Shown here piece after piece: positions 8,844 to 18,056 of a DNA stretch of 51,780 nt (positions are counted from its first letter, which is position 1; each line of letters opens with the position of its first letter). The position numbers were made by a program, and so were the translations under genes. The notes under the pieces are model-generated. The model made no database searches. It saw nothing but the letters and a program-made list of their open reading frames with translations, and had not been told where the DNA came from. This DNA is from Pseudomonadota bacterium (lineage in GTDB: Bacteria; Pseudomonadota; Gammaproteobacteria; Xanthomonadales; Xanthomonadaceae): contig JAFEBY010000021.1 in the NCBI GenBank assembly GCA_018242465.1, positions 1-51,780 on the forward strand, in the 5' to 3' direction.

Positions 8844-10823
8844 ATGCAAGGTCTCAACCCGCCACAACGCCAGGCCGTCCTCCACAGCGAGGGACCATTG
8901 CTGGTGCTGGCCGGCGCGGGCAGCGGCAAGACCCGGGTGATCGTCGAGAAGATTGCGCACCTGGTCGACAGCGGGCGCTACCCGGCGCGGCGCATCGCCG
9001 CCATCACCTTCACCAACAAGTCCGCGCGCGAAATGCGCGAACGCGTGGCCAAGCGCCTGAAGGGTGATCGCGGCGAAGGCCTGACCATCTGCACCTTCCA
9101 TGCCCTGGGTCTGCGCATCCTGCAGGTCGAACACGCACGGGTCGGCCTGAAGCGCGGCTTTTCGATATTCGATGCCGATGACGCCAGCGCCCAGGTCAAG
9201 GACCTGATGGCCGGCGCCAAGCCCGACGCGGTTCAGGCGATGCAGTCGCTGATCTCGCGCGCCAAGAACGCCGGCCTGTCGCCGGAACAGGCGCTGGAAT
9301 CGGCGCGAAGCACCCGTGAGCGCGAAGCAGCGGCGCTCTACGCCCGCTACCAGGCGCGGCTGAGCTCGTTCAACGCGGTCGACTTCGACGATTTGATTCG
9401 CATTCCCGTGCAATTGCTGGAAACCGACGAAGAGGCGCGCATGGGCTGGCGCGAACGCATCGGTTACTTGCTGGTGGACGAATGCCAGGACAGCAATGAC
9501 GCGCAATATCGCCTGCTGAAAGCGATCGCCGGCGAAGCCGGGCAATTCACCTGCGTGGGCGACGACGACCAGAGCATCTACGCCTGGCGCGGCGCAAATC
9601 CGGAGAATCTCGACCTGATGGGTCGCGATTACCCCGCGCTTGCGATCATCAAGCTCGAACAGAACTACCGCTGCAGCAATCGCGTGCTACGTAGTGCGAA
9701 CACGCTGATTGCCAACAATCCGCACGCACACCTGAAGACGTTATGGAGCGATTCCGCCGACGGCGAACGCATCCGCGTGTGGGAATGTCGCGATTCCGGC
9801 CACGAAGCCGAGAAGGTCGCTGCCGAGATCCGCTTCACCGCCCAAAAGCACGGTGCGCCGTGGAGCGACTTCTGCATCCTGTTCCGCGGCAACCATCAGT
9901 CACGCGCGCTGGAAAAGGCGATGCAGCTTTTGCGCATCCCGTACCACCTCAGTGGCGGCACCGCCTTCCTCGAACGCACGGAAGTCAAGGATGCGCTGTC
10001 GTGGCTGCGCGTCCTGGTGAATCCGGAGGACGACAGCGCCTTCCTGCGTGCGGTGCAATCGCCCAAGCGCGAAGTCGGCGCAGTGACGCTCGCGCGCCTC
10101 GCCGAACTGGCGCAACACGCAGGGATTCCGCTGGCGCGCGCTGCCGACTCCAACACCATCCTCCAACAACTGCCGGCACGCGCCTCGTCGTCACTGCATG
10201 GCTTCATCGAAATCGTGTATCGCCTGCGTGCGGAAGCAACGTCACTGTCGCCCGCCGACCTCGTGCGCAGCCTCAACGAAAAATCCGGCCTTCTGGATGC
10301 CTTGAAAGCGCAATGCCGCACCGAGCAGCTGTTCACGATCCGCCGCGGCAACCTCGACGAACTGGCGGAATGGTTCGAGGGTGCCAAAGGAGGCGGCCTC
10401 GCTGACCTCGGCGCGCAACTCGCGCTGATCACCCGCAACGATCGCGACGACGGCGGCAACCAGGTGCGATTGATGTCGCTGCACGCGGCCAAGGGCCTCG
10501 AATTCCGTTACGTCTTCATCGTCGGCATGGAAGACGGCACCCTGCCGCACGAAGCCAGCATCGATGAAGGCCGGTTGGAGGAAGAACGCCGTTTGCTCTA
10601 CGTCGGCATCACCCGAGCCAAGGAACAACTGTGGCTGTCGCATTCGCGCGAGGCGAGCAAATGGGGCAAGCGCGTCACCCTCGCGCCATCGCGCTTCATC
10701 GACGAATTGCCGGCCACCGAACTGCAACGCGATGGTGCCGATCCCGAAGCCGATGCCGAGCGCAAACAGGAGCGTGCGCGCAGCGCGATGGCCGACCTGC
10801 GCGCCATGCTCAACGGCGACTGA
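8844..10823 (+). CDS. rep: ATP-dependent DNA helicase Rep (UvrD/Rep superfamily 1)
   Basis: 659 residues, near the usual Rep length (about 670). Walker A is GAGSGKT at 24-30. Motif Ia is TFTNKSAREM, motif II DECQDSN, motif III GDDDQSIYAWRGA, and motif VI lies in YVGITRAKEQL. It unwinds DNA 3' to 5' and helps forks pass obstacles. Similarity in length and N-terminus (LNPPQRQAV) favours Rep over UvrD, which is longer. The longer frame from 8805 adds an unlikely leader. It is divergent from tdk, with 86 bases between the starts. Confidence 0.93.
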   Translation: MQGLNPPQRQAVLHSEGPLLVLAGAGSGKTRVIVEKIAHLVDSGRYPARRIAAITFTNKSAREMRERVAKRLKGDRGEGLTICTFHALGLRILQVEHARVGLKRGFSIFDADDASAQVKDLMAGAKPDAVQAMQSLISRAKNAGLSPEQALESARSTREREAAALYARYQARLSSFNAVDFDDLIRIPVQLLETDEEARMGWRERIGYLLVDECQDSNDAQYRLLKAIAGEAGQFTCVGDDDQSIYAWRGANPENLDLMGRDYPALAIIKLEQNYRCSNRVLRSANTLIANNPHAHLKTLWSDSADGERIRVWECRDSGHEAEKVAAEIRFTAQKHGAPWSDFCILFRGNHQSRALEKAMQLLRIPYHLSGGTAFLERTEVKDALSWLRVLVNPEDDSAFLRAVQSPKREVGAVTLARLAELAQHAGIPLARAADSNTILQQLPARASSSLHGFIEIVYRLRAEATSLSPADLVRSLNEKSGLLDALKAQCRTEQLFTIRRGNLDELAEWFEGAKGGGLADLGAQLALITRNDRDDGGNQVRLMSLHAAKGLEFRYVFIVGMEDGTLPHEASIDEGRLEEERRLLYVGITRAKEQLWLSHSREASKWGKRVTLAPSRFIDELPATELQRDGADPEADAERKQERARSAMADLRAMLNGD

Positions 10824-10875
10824 GTGTCACCTTGCTCGGCTAGACTCCATCCACCCCATGCCTCGGCCACGCCCC

Positions 10876-11760
10876 ATGCGTATCCAACCTGCCCTGACCC
10901 TGCTCGCCTGTTCCCTCGCCTTGACCGCGTGCAAGACGATGACGCCATCGGCGGTCCCCACGGCGGCGACCCCGACGCAGCAGGTGCCGGCAAACGACAA
11001 TCTCAATGCGGTCAACTGGATGCAGCGCTCCGCCGAATATCGCGCAAGCGCCGAAACGATCTACCACGCCGCGACAGAGCGACTCGATCTCCTGCTCGCA
11101 AACAGGGACGAGGATGCGCTGGTGGCGGAGGAGCGCGGCAATTCCGCACGCGGGCTGCCGCCGGCGGTAGTGCTCGACATTGACGAGACCGTGCTCGACA
11201 ACTCGCCGTACCAGGCGCGCCTGATCGACGAGGACAAGGAATACGCCGACGTCACCTGGGACCAATGGGTCGGGGAGAAAAAGGCGCGGGCCGTTCCCGG
11301 CGCCCTCGCCTTCACACAGGCTGCCGCCCGGAAGGGCATCACCGTGTTTTACGTTTCCAATCGCGCCGTGCACCTGAAGGACGCAACCATCGCCAACCTC
11401 GCAGCCCTGGGTTTTCCGCTCAAGGACGACAGCGTCTTCCTCGGGCTCGGCACGTTCGTGAAGGATTGCGAACAAAAGGGCAGCGAGAAACTGTGCCGGC
11501 GCAAACTGGTCGGCCAGAAGTATCGCGTGCTGATGCAGTTCGGCGATCAACTTGGCGATTTCGTGCAAGTGCTGCCCAACACGCCTGCGAATCGCCAGAC
11601 GTTGGCCGACAAGTACGCGAGCTGGTGGGGCGAGCGCTGGTTCATGCTGCCCAACCCGAGTTACGGCAGTTGGGAGCCAGCCCTGTTCAACAACAACTGG
11701 GGGCAGTCGCGCGATGCACGCCGCAAGGCCAAGCGCGACGCACTGGACCTCGCGCACTGA
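10876..11760 (+). CDS. Lipoprotein acid phosphatase/5'-nucleotidase, e(P4) family
   Basis: 294 residues. It has a lipoprotein signal with lipobox LTAC and Cys19 as the lipidated residue. The HAD-type motif I DIDETVLDN lies at 101-109, motif II at YVSNR, and the acidic motif at FGDQLGDF. These define the class C acid phosphatase/e(P4) outer-membrane family, which dephosphorylates nucleotides and other phosphomonoesters outside the cytoplasm. In Haemophilus this enzyme serves NAD and haem acquisition, which need not hold here. An upstream in-frame ATG at 10858 would add six residues before the signal peptide. Confidence 0.9.
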   Translation: MRIQPALTLLACSLALTACKTMTPSAVPTAATPTQQVPANDNLNAVNWMQRSAEYRASAETIYHAATERLDLLLANRDEDALVAEERGNSARGLPPAVVLDIDETVLDNSPYQARLIDEDKEYADVTWDQWVGEKKARAVPGALAFTQAAARKGITVFYVSNRAVHLKDATIANLAALGFPLKDDSVFLGLGTFVKDCEQKGSEKLCRRKLVGQKYRVLMQFGDQLGDFVQVLPNTPANRQTLADKYASWWGERWFMLPNPSYGSWEPALFNNNWGQSRDARRKAKRDALDLAH

Positions 11761-11789
11761 CGCCCGCCACATCGCGTAAGGTGGTCGCG

Positions 11790-12734
11790 ATGACACCGGG
11801 GACGCGCATGGATCACCGATTGCACATGCCGGGGCTGGCGCTGGCCGCCATGCTCGCCACGGCAATCGCTGGCTGCGGGAAATCGCCGGCGACATCGCAG
11901 ACCGCGACGAATGCCGACTGCATGCAGGCAGGCACCCCGGAAGCCGCAGTGACATTGGTCATCGATGCACTGCGCAATGACGCACTGGAAACGATTCCCT
12001 GTCGCGCTGTGCCACCGGCGATGCAGGACAAGCTCGAACTTGCCTGGCGCGAGGATCGTTCGCGCTGGCCGCTCGCGGAACTGCCGCTGTCGTCGAAATT
12101 GCCGGCGGTGCTCGCCGCCCTCAACGGTCCTGCCGCCGAAACCAGGCTGCGCCTTGCATTCGATCACCAGTTCGCCGGCCAAACGACGGAACTGCAAAGC
12201 GCCGCACGCGGACTCGGCCTGTTCGCGGTGCGCTACATCCAGAAGGAAAGCAGCTACCAGCCCGACCAACGTGCGCACTACGCCAACCTGATCGTCGCGC
12301 TCAGCGACTGGAGCAGCCACGCGCCTTTGGGCGATCGCACCCTCGGGCACCAGTCCGTATCGCTGCTGGTTGCGGGCGCGAACGCATCTTCCATCCATGA
12401 TGATGCCGGCCTGCGCGCCGCCGGCATGCGCGGCTCGCTGCGCGGACTCACTCCGCTCTACCACAACGCCAAACAGGCGCTGGCGCTCTACGGGCTATCG
12501 CTCGACGATGTGCTCTCCAGCGTGCAGGTCAGCCCGAAGGACCGGAGCAGCGACCACGCCCGCGTCCATGTCCATTACCTGGTCCACGGCGAACCGGTGG
12601 ACAGCGACATCGCGGTCGAACGCCGCGACGGCCACTGGTACCTCAGCGGCATGCTGGCCGATGCCGAGCAGGCGCTGGCGTCCCCCCTCCCCCAGGCGGA
12701 ACCCCCGGCAGTGGCGCAGGACGTGAACAAGTAG
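11790..12734 (+). CDS. Conserved lipoprotein of unknown function
   Basis: 314 residues. The hydrophobic leader ends in lipobox IAGC (Cys29 from this start), so membrane anchoring is likely. Beyond that I see no motif I can name. The C-terminal third (VHVHYLVHGEPVDSDIAVERRDGHWYLS, split here as VHYLVHG and DGHWYLS) resembles the beta-rich domains of small secreted proteins that sample an effector or substrate. The start is supported by an AAGG run eight bases upstream. Alternative ATGs lie at 11808 and 11826. It sits 29 bases after the phosphatase and 42 bases before plsB, so cotranscription is plausible. Confidence 0.75.
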   Translation: MTPGTRMDHRLHMPGLALAAMLATAIAGCGKSPATSQTATNADCMQAGTPEAAVTLVIDALRNDALETIPCRAVPPAMQDKLELAWREDRSRWPLAELPLSSKLPAVLAALNGPAAETRLRLAFDHQFAGQTTELQSAARGLGLFAVRYIQKESSYQPDQRAHYANLIVALSDWSSHAPLGDRTLGHQSVSLLVAGANASSIHDDAGLRAAGMRGSLRGLTPLYHNAKQALALYGLSLDDVLSSVQVSPKDRSSDHARVHVHYLVHGEPVDSDIAVERRDGHWYLSGMLADAEQALASPLPQAEPPAVAQDVNK

Positions 12735-12776
12735 CCCAACAGACGGCAACGTCCAGTGCTTCGCTAGAATGCCCCG

Positions 12777-15419
12777 ATGCCGGATCAGAACTCCCTCCCC
12801 TTCCCGGATGCACCGGACTCCACGCCCAGCCCGCCGCCCGCCGCTTCCGCGGACCCGGGCCTGCAGCCGCCCGTCGAGCCCGGTCCCCGCCGTCCCCGCG
12901 ACGCCATCGGCAAGCGGCCACTCTGGGCCCGCCTGCTGGGCGGGATCCTCAATCCCTGGCTGCAGCTGCGCCTGGAGCCGCCGGATGCCGCCGACCACCT
13001 CGACGGTCATGCCATCTGCTATGTCCTCGAGGACTACGGCCTTACCAACGCCCTGATCCTCGAACGCGCCTGCCGCGAGGCCGGCCTGCCCTCGCCGATG
13101 CAGCCTCTTGCCGGCGACCCCCTTGGCCGCAAGCGCGCCTATGTCGCGCTGTCGCGCCGCCACGCCACCACGCTCAAGCAGCTCGGCCTTGGCCATGGTC
13201 CCGAACAGCGCACCCATTCCGGTTCGTTGGCGCGCCTGCTACAGGCCCATCGCGACAACGACTGGCTGGATGTGCAGCTGGTACCGGTGTCGATCTTCAT
13301 CGGTCGCGCGCCGGACAAGCAGAGCGGCTGGTTCTCGGTGCTGTTCTCGGAAAACTGGGCGCTCGTCGGCCGCTTCCGCCGCCTGCTGTCGGTGTTGCTC
13401 AATGGCCGCGATACCGTGGTGCGCTTCGCGACGCCGATTTCGTTGCGCGAGATCGTCGACGAAGGCCTGCCGCCGGAACGCACGGTGCGCAAACTCTCGC
13501 GCGTCCTGCGCACGCACTTCCACCGCATCCGCGCCGCGGTGATCGGGCCGGATCTGTCCACCCGCCGCTTGTTGATCGACAAGGTGCTGGCTGCGCCGGA
13601 AGTGCAGGCTGCGATCGCCGATACCGCGCGCCGCGACGGCAGCAGCACCGGCGAGGCATGGAAGAAGGCACACGCCTTCGCCTGGGAACTCGCCGCCGAC
13701 TATTCGCATCCGGTGGTGCGTTCGGCCAGCTTCCTGCTGCAACCGATCTGGAACCGCATCTATCGCGGCATCCTCGTCCACCACCTTGATGCCTTCAAGG
13801 CAGTGGCGCCCGGCAATGAAGTGGTCTATGTGCCGAGCCATCGCAGCCACATGGATTACCTGCTGCTCAGCTACCTGCTCTACACCGAGGGCGTGGTGCC
13901 GCCGCACATCGTCGCCGGCATCAACCTCAACATGCCGGTGATCGGCACCCTGCTGCGCAAGGGCGGCGCGTTCTTCATCCGCCGCAGCATCAAGGGCAGC
14001 GCGCTGTACTCGGTGGTGCTGAGCGAATACGTGGCGCAACTGGTCGCCGGCGGGTATTCGATCGAATACTTCATCGAGGGTGGACGTTCGCGCACGGGAC
14101 GCCTGCTGCAACCCAAGGGCGGCATGATTTCGATGACGGTGCGTGCCTACCTGCGCCAACCGGCGCGCCCGGTGCTGTTCCAGCCGATCTACATCGGTTA
14201 CGAAAAGCTGATGGAAGGCAACAGCTATATCGACGAACTCTCGGGAAAACCCAAGCAGAAAGAATCGATTTGGCAGCTGCTGATGGGGATTCCCAAGGTA
14301 CTGCGCTCCAACTACGGTCAGGTCGTGGTGAATTACGGCGAACCGATCCGCCTCGACGAAATGCTTGCCGAGCACGCTCATGATTGGGACGGCAAACCGC
14401 TGGGCGAAGACGATCGCCCGCAGTGGCTGTCGGACACCGTCGACGCGCTGGCGAACCGGATCCAGGTCAACGTCAATCGCGCCGCCGACGTCAATCCGAT
14501 CAACCTGCTGGCAATGGCGATGCTGTCCACGCCGAAGCATTCGATGAGCGAGTCGGATCTGATCGACCAGATCGCGCTGTCGCAGACGCTGCTGAAGGAA
14601 CTGCCGTACTCCGACCTGGTCACGGTGACGCCGCACACGCCGGAACAGATCATTGCCCACGGCGAGGAAATCAACGTGCTCGAACGCATTCGTCATCCGC
14701 TGGGTGACGTGCTGAAGGTCGAGGACGACGACAAGGCGATCCTGCTCACCTATTTCCGCAACAACGTGCTGCACCTGTTCACCGCGCTGGCTTGGGTCGC
14801 GACCTGCTTCCAGCAAAACCGTCGCCTGGCCCGCACTTCGGTGGTGAACCTCGGCCGTCGCGTCTATCCCTTCCTGAAAACGGAACTGTTCCTGCCGTGG
14901 AGCGAGGACCAGTTCGCGGAACGCCTGGACCGCACGATCGATCTGTTCGTGCGCGAAGGCTTGCTGGCGGAAACGCAGGAAAACGATGCCAGCGTGCTGA
15001 CCCGCGGCCTCGGCGAAACCGATGAGGTCTTCCGCCTGCGCGCGCTCGGCCACCCACTGCGGCAGGCGTTCGAACGCTATTACATCGCCATTTCGGTACT
15101 GGCCAAGAACGGCCCGGGCACGCTCTCGGCCGGCGAACTGGAAAGCCTGTGCCATCTCGCCGCGCAGCGGCTGTCATTGCTGTATGCGCCGGCGGCGCCC
15201 GAGTTCTTCGACAAGTCGCTGTTCCGCGGCTTCATCAAGGAATTGCGCGCCTTGCGCCTGGTCTGGACCGATGCCAATGGCAAGCTGGTCTTCGATGAAC
15301 GCCTCGATGCTTGGGCACGCGATGCCAAGACCATCCTCGGTCGCGAGCTTCGCCATACCATCGAGCGCATCAGCCCCGATGCGGTGGAAACGGCCAAACC
15401 GGCATCCACGGCGGGATAA
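12777..15419 (+). CDS. plsB: Glycerol-3-phosphate acyltransferase PlsB
   Basis: 880 residues against about 807 in E. coli. The extra length is mainly a proline-rich N-terminal extension (about 1-45). The catalytic block HRSHMD (His355 to Asp360) and the glycerol-3-phosphate-binding block EGGRSRTGR starting at 434 are intact. PlsB makes lysophosphatidate at the inner membrane, the first step of phospholipid synthesis. It is the last gene of a same-strand run after rep and the two lipoproteins, and 280 bases of noncoding sequence follow. Confidence 0.97.
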   Translation: MPDQNSLPFPDAPDSTPSPPPAASADPGLQPPVEPGPRRPRDAIGKRPLWARLLGGILNPWLQLRLEPPDAADHLDGHAICYVLEDYGLTNALILERACREAGLPSPMQPLAGDPLGRKRAYVALSRRHATTLKQLGLGHGPEQRTHSGSLARLLQAHRDNDWLDVQLVPVSIFIGRAPDKQSGWFSVLFSENWALVGRFRRLLSVLLNGRDTVVRFATPISLREIVDEGLPPERTVRKLSRVLRTHFHRIRAAVIGPDLSTRRLLIDKVLAAPEVQAAIADTARRDGSSTGEAWKKAHAFAWELAADYSHPVVRSASFLLQPIWNRIYRGILVHHLDAFKAVAPGNEVVYVPSHRSHMDYLLLSYLLYTEGVVPPHIVAGINLNMPVIGTLLRKGGAFFIRRSIKGSALYSVVLSEYVAQLVAGGYSIEYFIEGGRSRTGRLLQPKGGMISMTVRAYLRQPARPVLFQPIYIGYEKLMEGNSYIDELSGKPKQKESIWQLLMGIPKVLRSNYGQVVVNYGEPIRLDEMLAEHAHDWDGKPLGEDDRPQWLSDTVDALANRIQVNVNRAADVNPINLLAMAMLSTPKHSMSESDLIDQIALSQTLLKELPYSDLVTVTPHTPEQIIAHGEEINVLERIRHPLGDVLKVEDDDKAILLTYFRNNVLHLFTALAWVATCFQQNRRLARTSVVNLGRRVYPFLKTELFLPWSEDQFAERLDRTIDLFVREGLLAETQENDASVLTRGLGETDEVFRLRALGHPLRQAFERYYIAISVLAKNGPGTLSAGELESLCHLAAQRLSLLYAPAAPEFFDKSLFRGFIKELRALRLVWTDANGKLVFDERLDAWARDAKTILGRELRHTIERISPDAVETAKPASTAG

Positions 15420-15436
15420 CGGCCACCTCGAATAAA

Positions 15437-15466
15437 TTGTGGGGGCCGGCACGAAATTCGTATAAA
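15437..15466 (+). promoter_or_regulatory. Candidate promoter with an 11-bp palindrome
   Basis: In the 280-base gap after plsB, TTGTGG (15437) and TATAAA (15461) stand 18 bases apart. The perfect palindrome ACGAAATTCGT (15451-15461) fills the spacer up to the -10 box. It would drive the LuxR-type gene with a leader of about 230 bases. The rest of the gap shows no gene. A TTGACA at 15663 has no matching -10. Confidence 0.35.
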
Positions 15467-15699
15467 GTCAAAGACGACGCCGGCGGCACGACCCCTCCCT
15501 TGGTCTCCGCGCGGCGTCTAGCGAATTCGGCGCGGCGAACCCTTGCCAAGCGCATCGTCGCCCTCCCTGGTCGACGTTTTGCGGCCCCCTGTCCCTCTGA
15601 GCCTCCGTATCGCGCCGCACAGAATCGCATTTCGTGGCAGCATAGGCGACTCTGAAACACCAGTTGACACGGACTTCAACACTCAAGTAAGGACACACA

Positions 15700-16812
15700 G
15701 TGATCACTGCACTGGATTGCCTGTATGGCAGCCTGCTGGATGCGGGCCTCTTCGATACCTTCCTCAAGCAATTCGCCGAAGTCGCGGGCGCGGATTCCGC
15801 CTCACTGTTCGATTTCGACCTCGCGCGCCCCGACGCCATGCGCTTCATCAACTCGGCCGCCGACGAGACGGCCAATGCGCGCTTCACGGCGATCTACCCC
15901 ACCACCCAGGGTCGCCTGTGGTGGGAACGCAGCGAACGCGACATGATGCCCGGCGCGGTGATCAATGGCATTGATTACGCCAGCACAAGTGAAATCAAGG
16001 CAACGCAGTATTACCGCGAACTGCTGGAACCGCTGAACATCCTGCATTCGGCCGCGATTTGCGCCGTGATGCGTCCCGACATGCAATGCCTGCTGACCGT
16101 CCACCGCAGTGAAGATCGCGGTGCATTCGACGCGGACAGCATCGCCGTGCTGCGCGAATTCGCCCCACACTGGGTGCGCTACAAGCTGCTGGAACAGCGG
16201 ATGTCCGCCCAAAAGCACGATCTTCGTGGCCACTCCAGCCTTGCCGTGTTCGAACTCGGCCCGACCTTTGACGTGCGCAAGATGAATCCGTCGGCGGAAC
16301 ATTGCATCGCCGCGGGCTGGCTGCAGCGCGGTCCCGATGCCACCTTGCGCATGCACGACGCACGCAGCCAGGCGCTCTGGACCAGCTGCCAGCGCCAAGC
16401 CATGTCGGCGGCCGCGCCCCCGCCCGCCGTCCCCGTCTATGGCCACCACTCGGAAGTCGTCGCCTATGCCGCGCTGCGACCCCAGGTCGACAGCAGCCTG
16501 ACGCCGCGCCGCCTGTTGTTCGTGCGCCCGTTGCAGCCAATCGGTGTGCATGCCGATCTCACCGCGACCTTGCGCACTTCCTGCGGATTGACCGCATCGG
16601 AAGCCGCCTTCGCGATTGCCCTGCGCCGAAGCGAAACCCTGGCGGACGCCGCGCAATCCCTCGGCATCACCGTCGGCACCGCGCGCCAACGCCTGCAGGA
16701 AATCTTCGAGAAGATGGACCTGCATCGCCAGGCCGAACTGTTCCAGGCGCTCGACTCGCTGGCCGAGCTCAACGACCACCTCCACCACCGGACCGAGCCG
16801 CAGTTGGCGTGA
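15700..16812 (+). CDS. LuxR-type helix-turn-helix regulator with a large sensory N-terminus
   Basis: 370 residues with a GTG start, chosen because TAAGGA lies nine bases upstream. The last ~65 residues carry a LuxR/FixJ-type DNA-binding domain (LTASEAAFAIALRRSETLAD, then ITVGTARQRLQEIF). The first ~290 residues have no domain I can name. The text (a GAF/PAS-like alpha-beta mix) resembles other long LuxR solos of gamma-proteobacteria. The ligand and targets are unknown. The gene stands alone behind its own presumed promoter and converges on the DUF465 gene. Confidence 0.8.
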   Translation: MITALDCLYGSLLDAGLFDTFLKQFAEVAGADSASLFDFDLARPDAMRFINSAADETANARFTAIYPTTQGRLWWERSERDMMPGAVINGIDYASTSEIKATQYYRELLEPLNILHSAAICAVMRPDMQCLLTVHRSEDRGAFDADSIAVLREFAPHWVRYKLLEQRMSAQKHDLRGHSSLAVFELGPTFDVRKMNPSAEHCIAAGWLQRGPDATLRMHDARSQALWTSCQRQAMSAAAPPPAVPVYGHHSEVVAYAALRPQVDSSLTPRRLLFVRPLQPIGVHADLTATLRTSCGLTASEAAFAIALRRSETLADAAQSLGITVGTARQRLQEIFEKMDLHRQAELFQALDSLAELNDHLHHRTEPQLA

Positions 16813-16830
16813 GGGCCTGTCAACAGGCCC
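16813..16830. terminator. Hairpin filling the gap between two convergent genes
   Basis: The stem GGGCCTG / CAGGCCC with loop TCAA occupies the whole interval between the TGA ending at 16812 and the TAG of the opposite gene (16830-16832). The perfect 7-bp GC stem in both directions fits a bidirectional terminator, but neither strand has a T-run, so intrinsic termination is unproven. Confidence 0.5.
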
Positions 16831-17033
16831 TAGGCCGGGGCATCAGGAATCAGCATCGATTCCAGCTTGGCGATCCAGTCCTTGAGCATCAGCTTGCGCT
16901 TCTTGAGCCGGCGCAATGCCAGATCGTCCACTTCGGATGCCGCCTGCATCCGGCCAATCGCGAGATCCAGGTCGCGATGCTCGATCCGCAATTCGGCCAG
17001 GCGGTGGGCGATGTCGGCACTGTCGATGGGCAT
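16830..17033 (-). CDS. Small DUF465 (YdcH-family) protein
   Basis: 67 residues, almost entirely one charged helical hairpin (HRLAELRIEHRDLD, then LRRLKKRKLMLKDWIAKLE). The K-K-R-K-L-x-L-K-D motif near the end is the signature of the DUF465/YdcH family of small coiled-coil proteins. Their function is not established. Length is typical. It is divergent from ttcA (60 bases apart) and converges on the LuxR-type gene. Confidence 0.9.
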   Translation of the reverse strand: MPIDSADIAHRLAELRIEHRDLDLAIGRMQAASEVDDLALRRLKKRKLMLKDWIAKLESMLIPDAPA

Positions 17034-17093
17034 GCCACGAGCTTAGCCGGTCGCCGTGCCGGCATCCAGCGCGCCGACCGGTAAAATGGCGGG

Positions 17094-17987
17094 ATGAACG
17101 CAATCCCGTTGACCCTTGCCGAGCCATTGCCAGTCGCGCAGCGCCGAAAGCGCGAAGCCGACAAGCTGGCCAAGCGCCTGCGCCATCAAGTCGGGCGCGC
17201 CATCGCCGACTTCGGGATGATCGAGGATGGCGACAAGGTGATGGTCTGCCTGTCCGGCGGCAAGGACAGCTACACCATGCTCGACGTCCTCCTGCAGTTG
17301 CAGAAGAAAGCGCCGGTGTCGTTCTCGATCACCGCGGTCAACCTCGACCAGAAACAGCCCGGCTTCCCGGAACACGTGCTGCCGGATTACCTGCGTTCGA
17401 TCAACGCCGATTTCCACATCATCGAGCAAGACACGTATTCCGTCGTCAGCCGGGTGATCCCGGAAGGCAAGACGATGTGTTCGCTGTGCTCGCGCCTGCG
17501 TCGCGGCGCGCTCTACACCTATGCGGAACAACACGGGTTCACCAAGATCGCGCTGGGCCACCATCGCGACGACATGGTCAACACCTTCTTCCTCAACCTG
17601 TTCTTCCACGCCAAGCTCAGCGGCATGCCGCCGAAGCTGCTCAGCGACGACGGCAAGCACGTGGTGATCCGCCCGCTGGCCTACGTGCGCGAAAGCGACA
17701 TCGAAGCCTACGCCGACGCGAAGCAGTTCCCGATCATTCCCTGCAACCTCTGCGGCAGCCAAGAGAACCTGCAGCGCAAGCAGGTCAAGAAGATGCTGGA
17801 GCAATGGGAGAAAGAATCGCCCGGCCGCGTCGAAACCATGGCGCGCGCGCTCGGCGACATCCGCCCATCGCAGCTCGCCGACCCCAACCTGTTCGATTTC
17901 CTCTCGCTCGGCAAGACCGGCGTTGCGTCATCTCCCGATGCCCATGCGTGGCTCTCGGGCAGTGAGACGCCACACGACGACGATTGA
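17094..17987 (+). CDS. ttcA: tRNA 2-thiocytidine(32) synthetase TtcA
   Basis: 297 residues. The PP-loop ATP-binding motif SGGKDS is at 54-59. Two CxxC pairs (Cys129/132 and Cys217/220) hold the iron-sulfur cluster that TtcA needs for thiolation of C32 in several tRNAs. LGHHRDD is the second conserved ATPase region. Length is slightly below E. coli (311). The monocistronic setting and divergent DUF465 neighbour fit a stand-alone tRNA-modification gene. Confidence 0.96.
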   Translation: MNAIPLTLAEPLPVAQRRKREADKLAKRLRHQVGRAIADFGMIEDGDKVMVCLSGGKDSYTMLDVLLQLQKKAPVSFSITAVNLDQKQPGFPEHVLPDYLRSINADFHIIEQDTYSVVSRVIPEGKTMCSLCSRLRRGALYTYAEQHGFTKIALGHHRDDMVNTFFLNLFFHAKLSGMPPKLLSDDGKHVVIRPLAYVRESDIEAYADAKQFPIIPCNLCGSQENLQRKQVKKMLEQWEKESPGRVETMARALGDIRPSQLADPNLFDFLSLGKTGVASSPDAHAWLSGSETPHDDD

Positions 17988-18056
17988 TCGCACCACCGCG
18001 TCCATACCGCCCCGACATTTCGTCGATTTCCCCCATTCTTTCCCGTCCGAGTCCCG

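Noticed and set aside
13239..15155. A ~640-codon frame antisense to plsB
   Set aside because: Shadow of the PlsB gene; no recognisable protein and the sense frame carries all PlsB motifs.
15663..15691. TTGACA as a -35 box for the LuxR-type gene
   Set aside because: No -10 at 16-18 bases, and the implied start would remove the good RBS.
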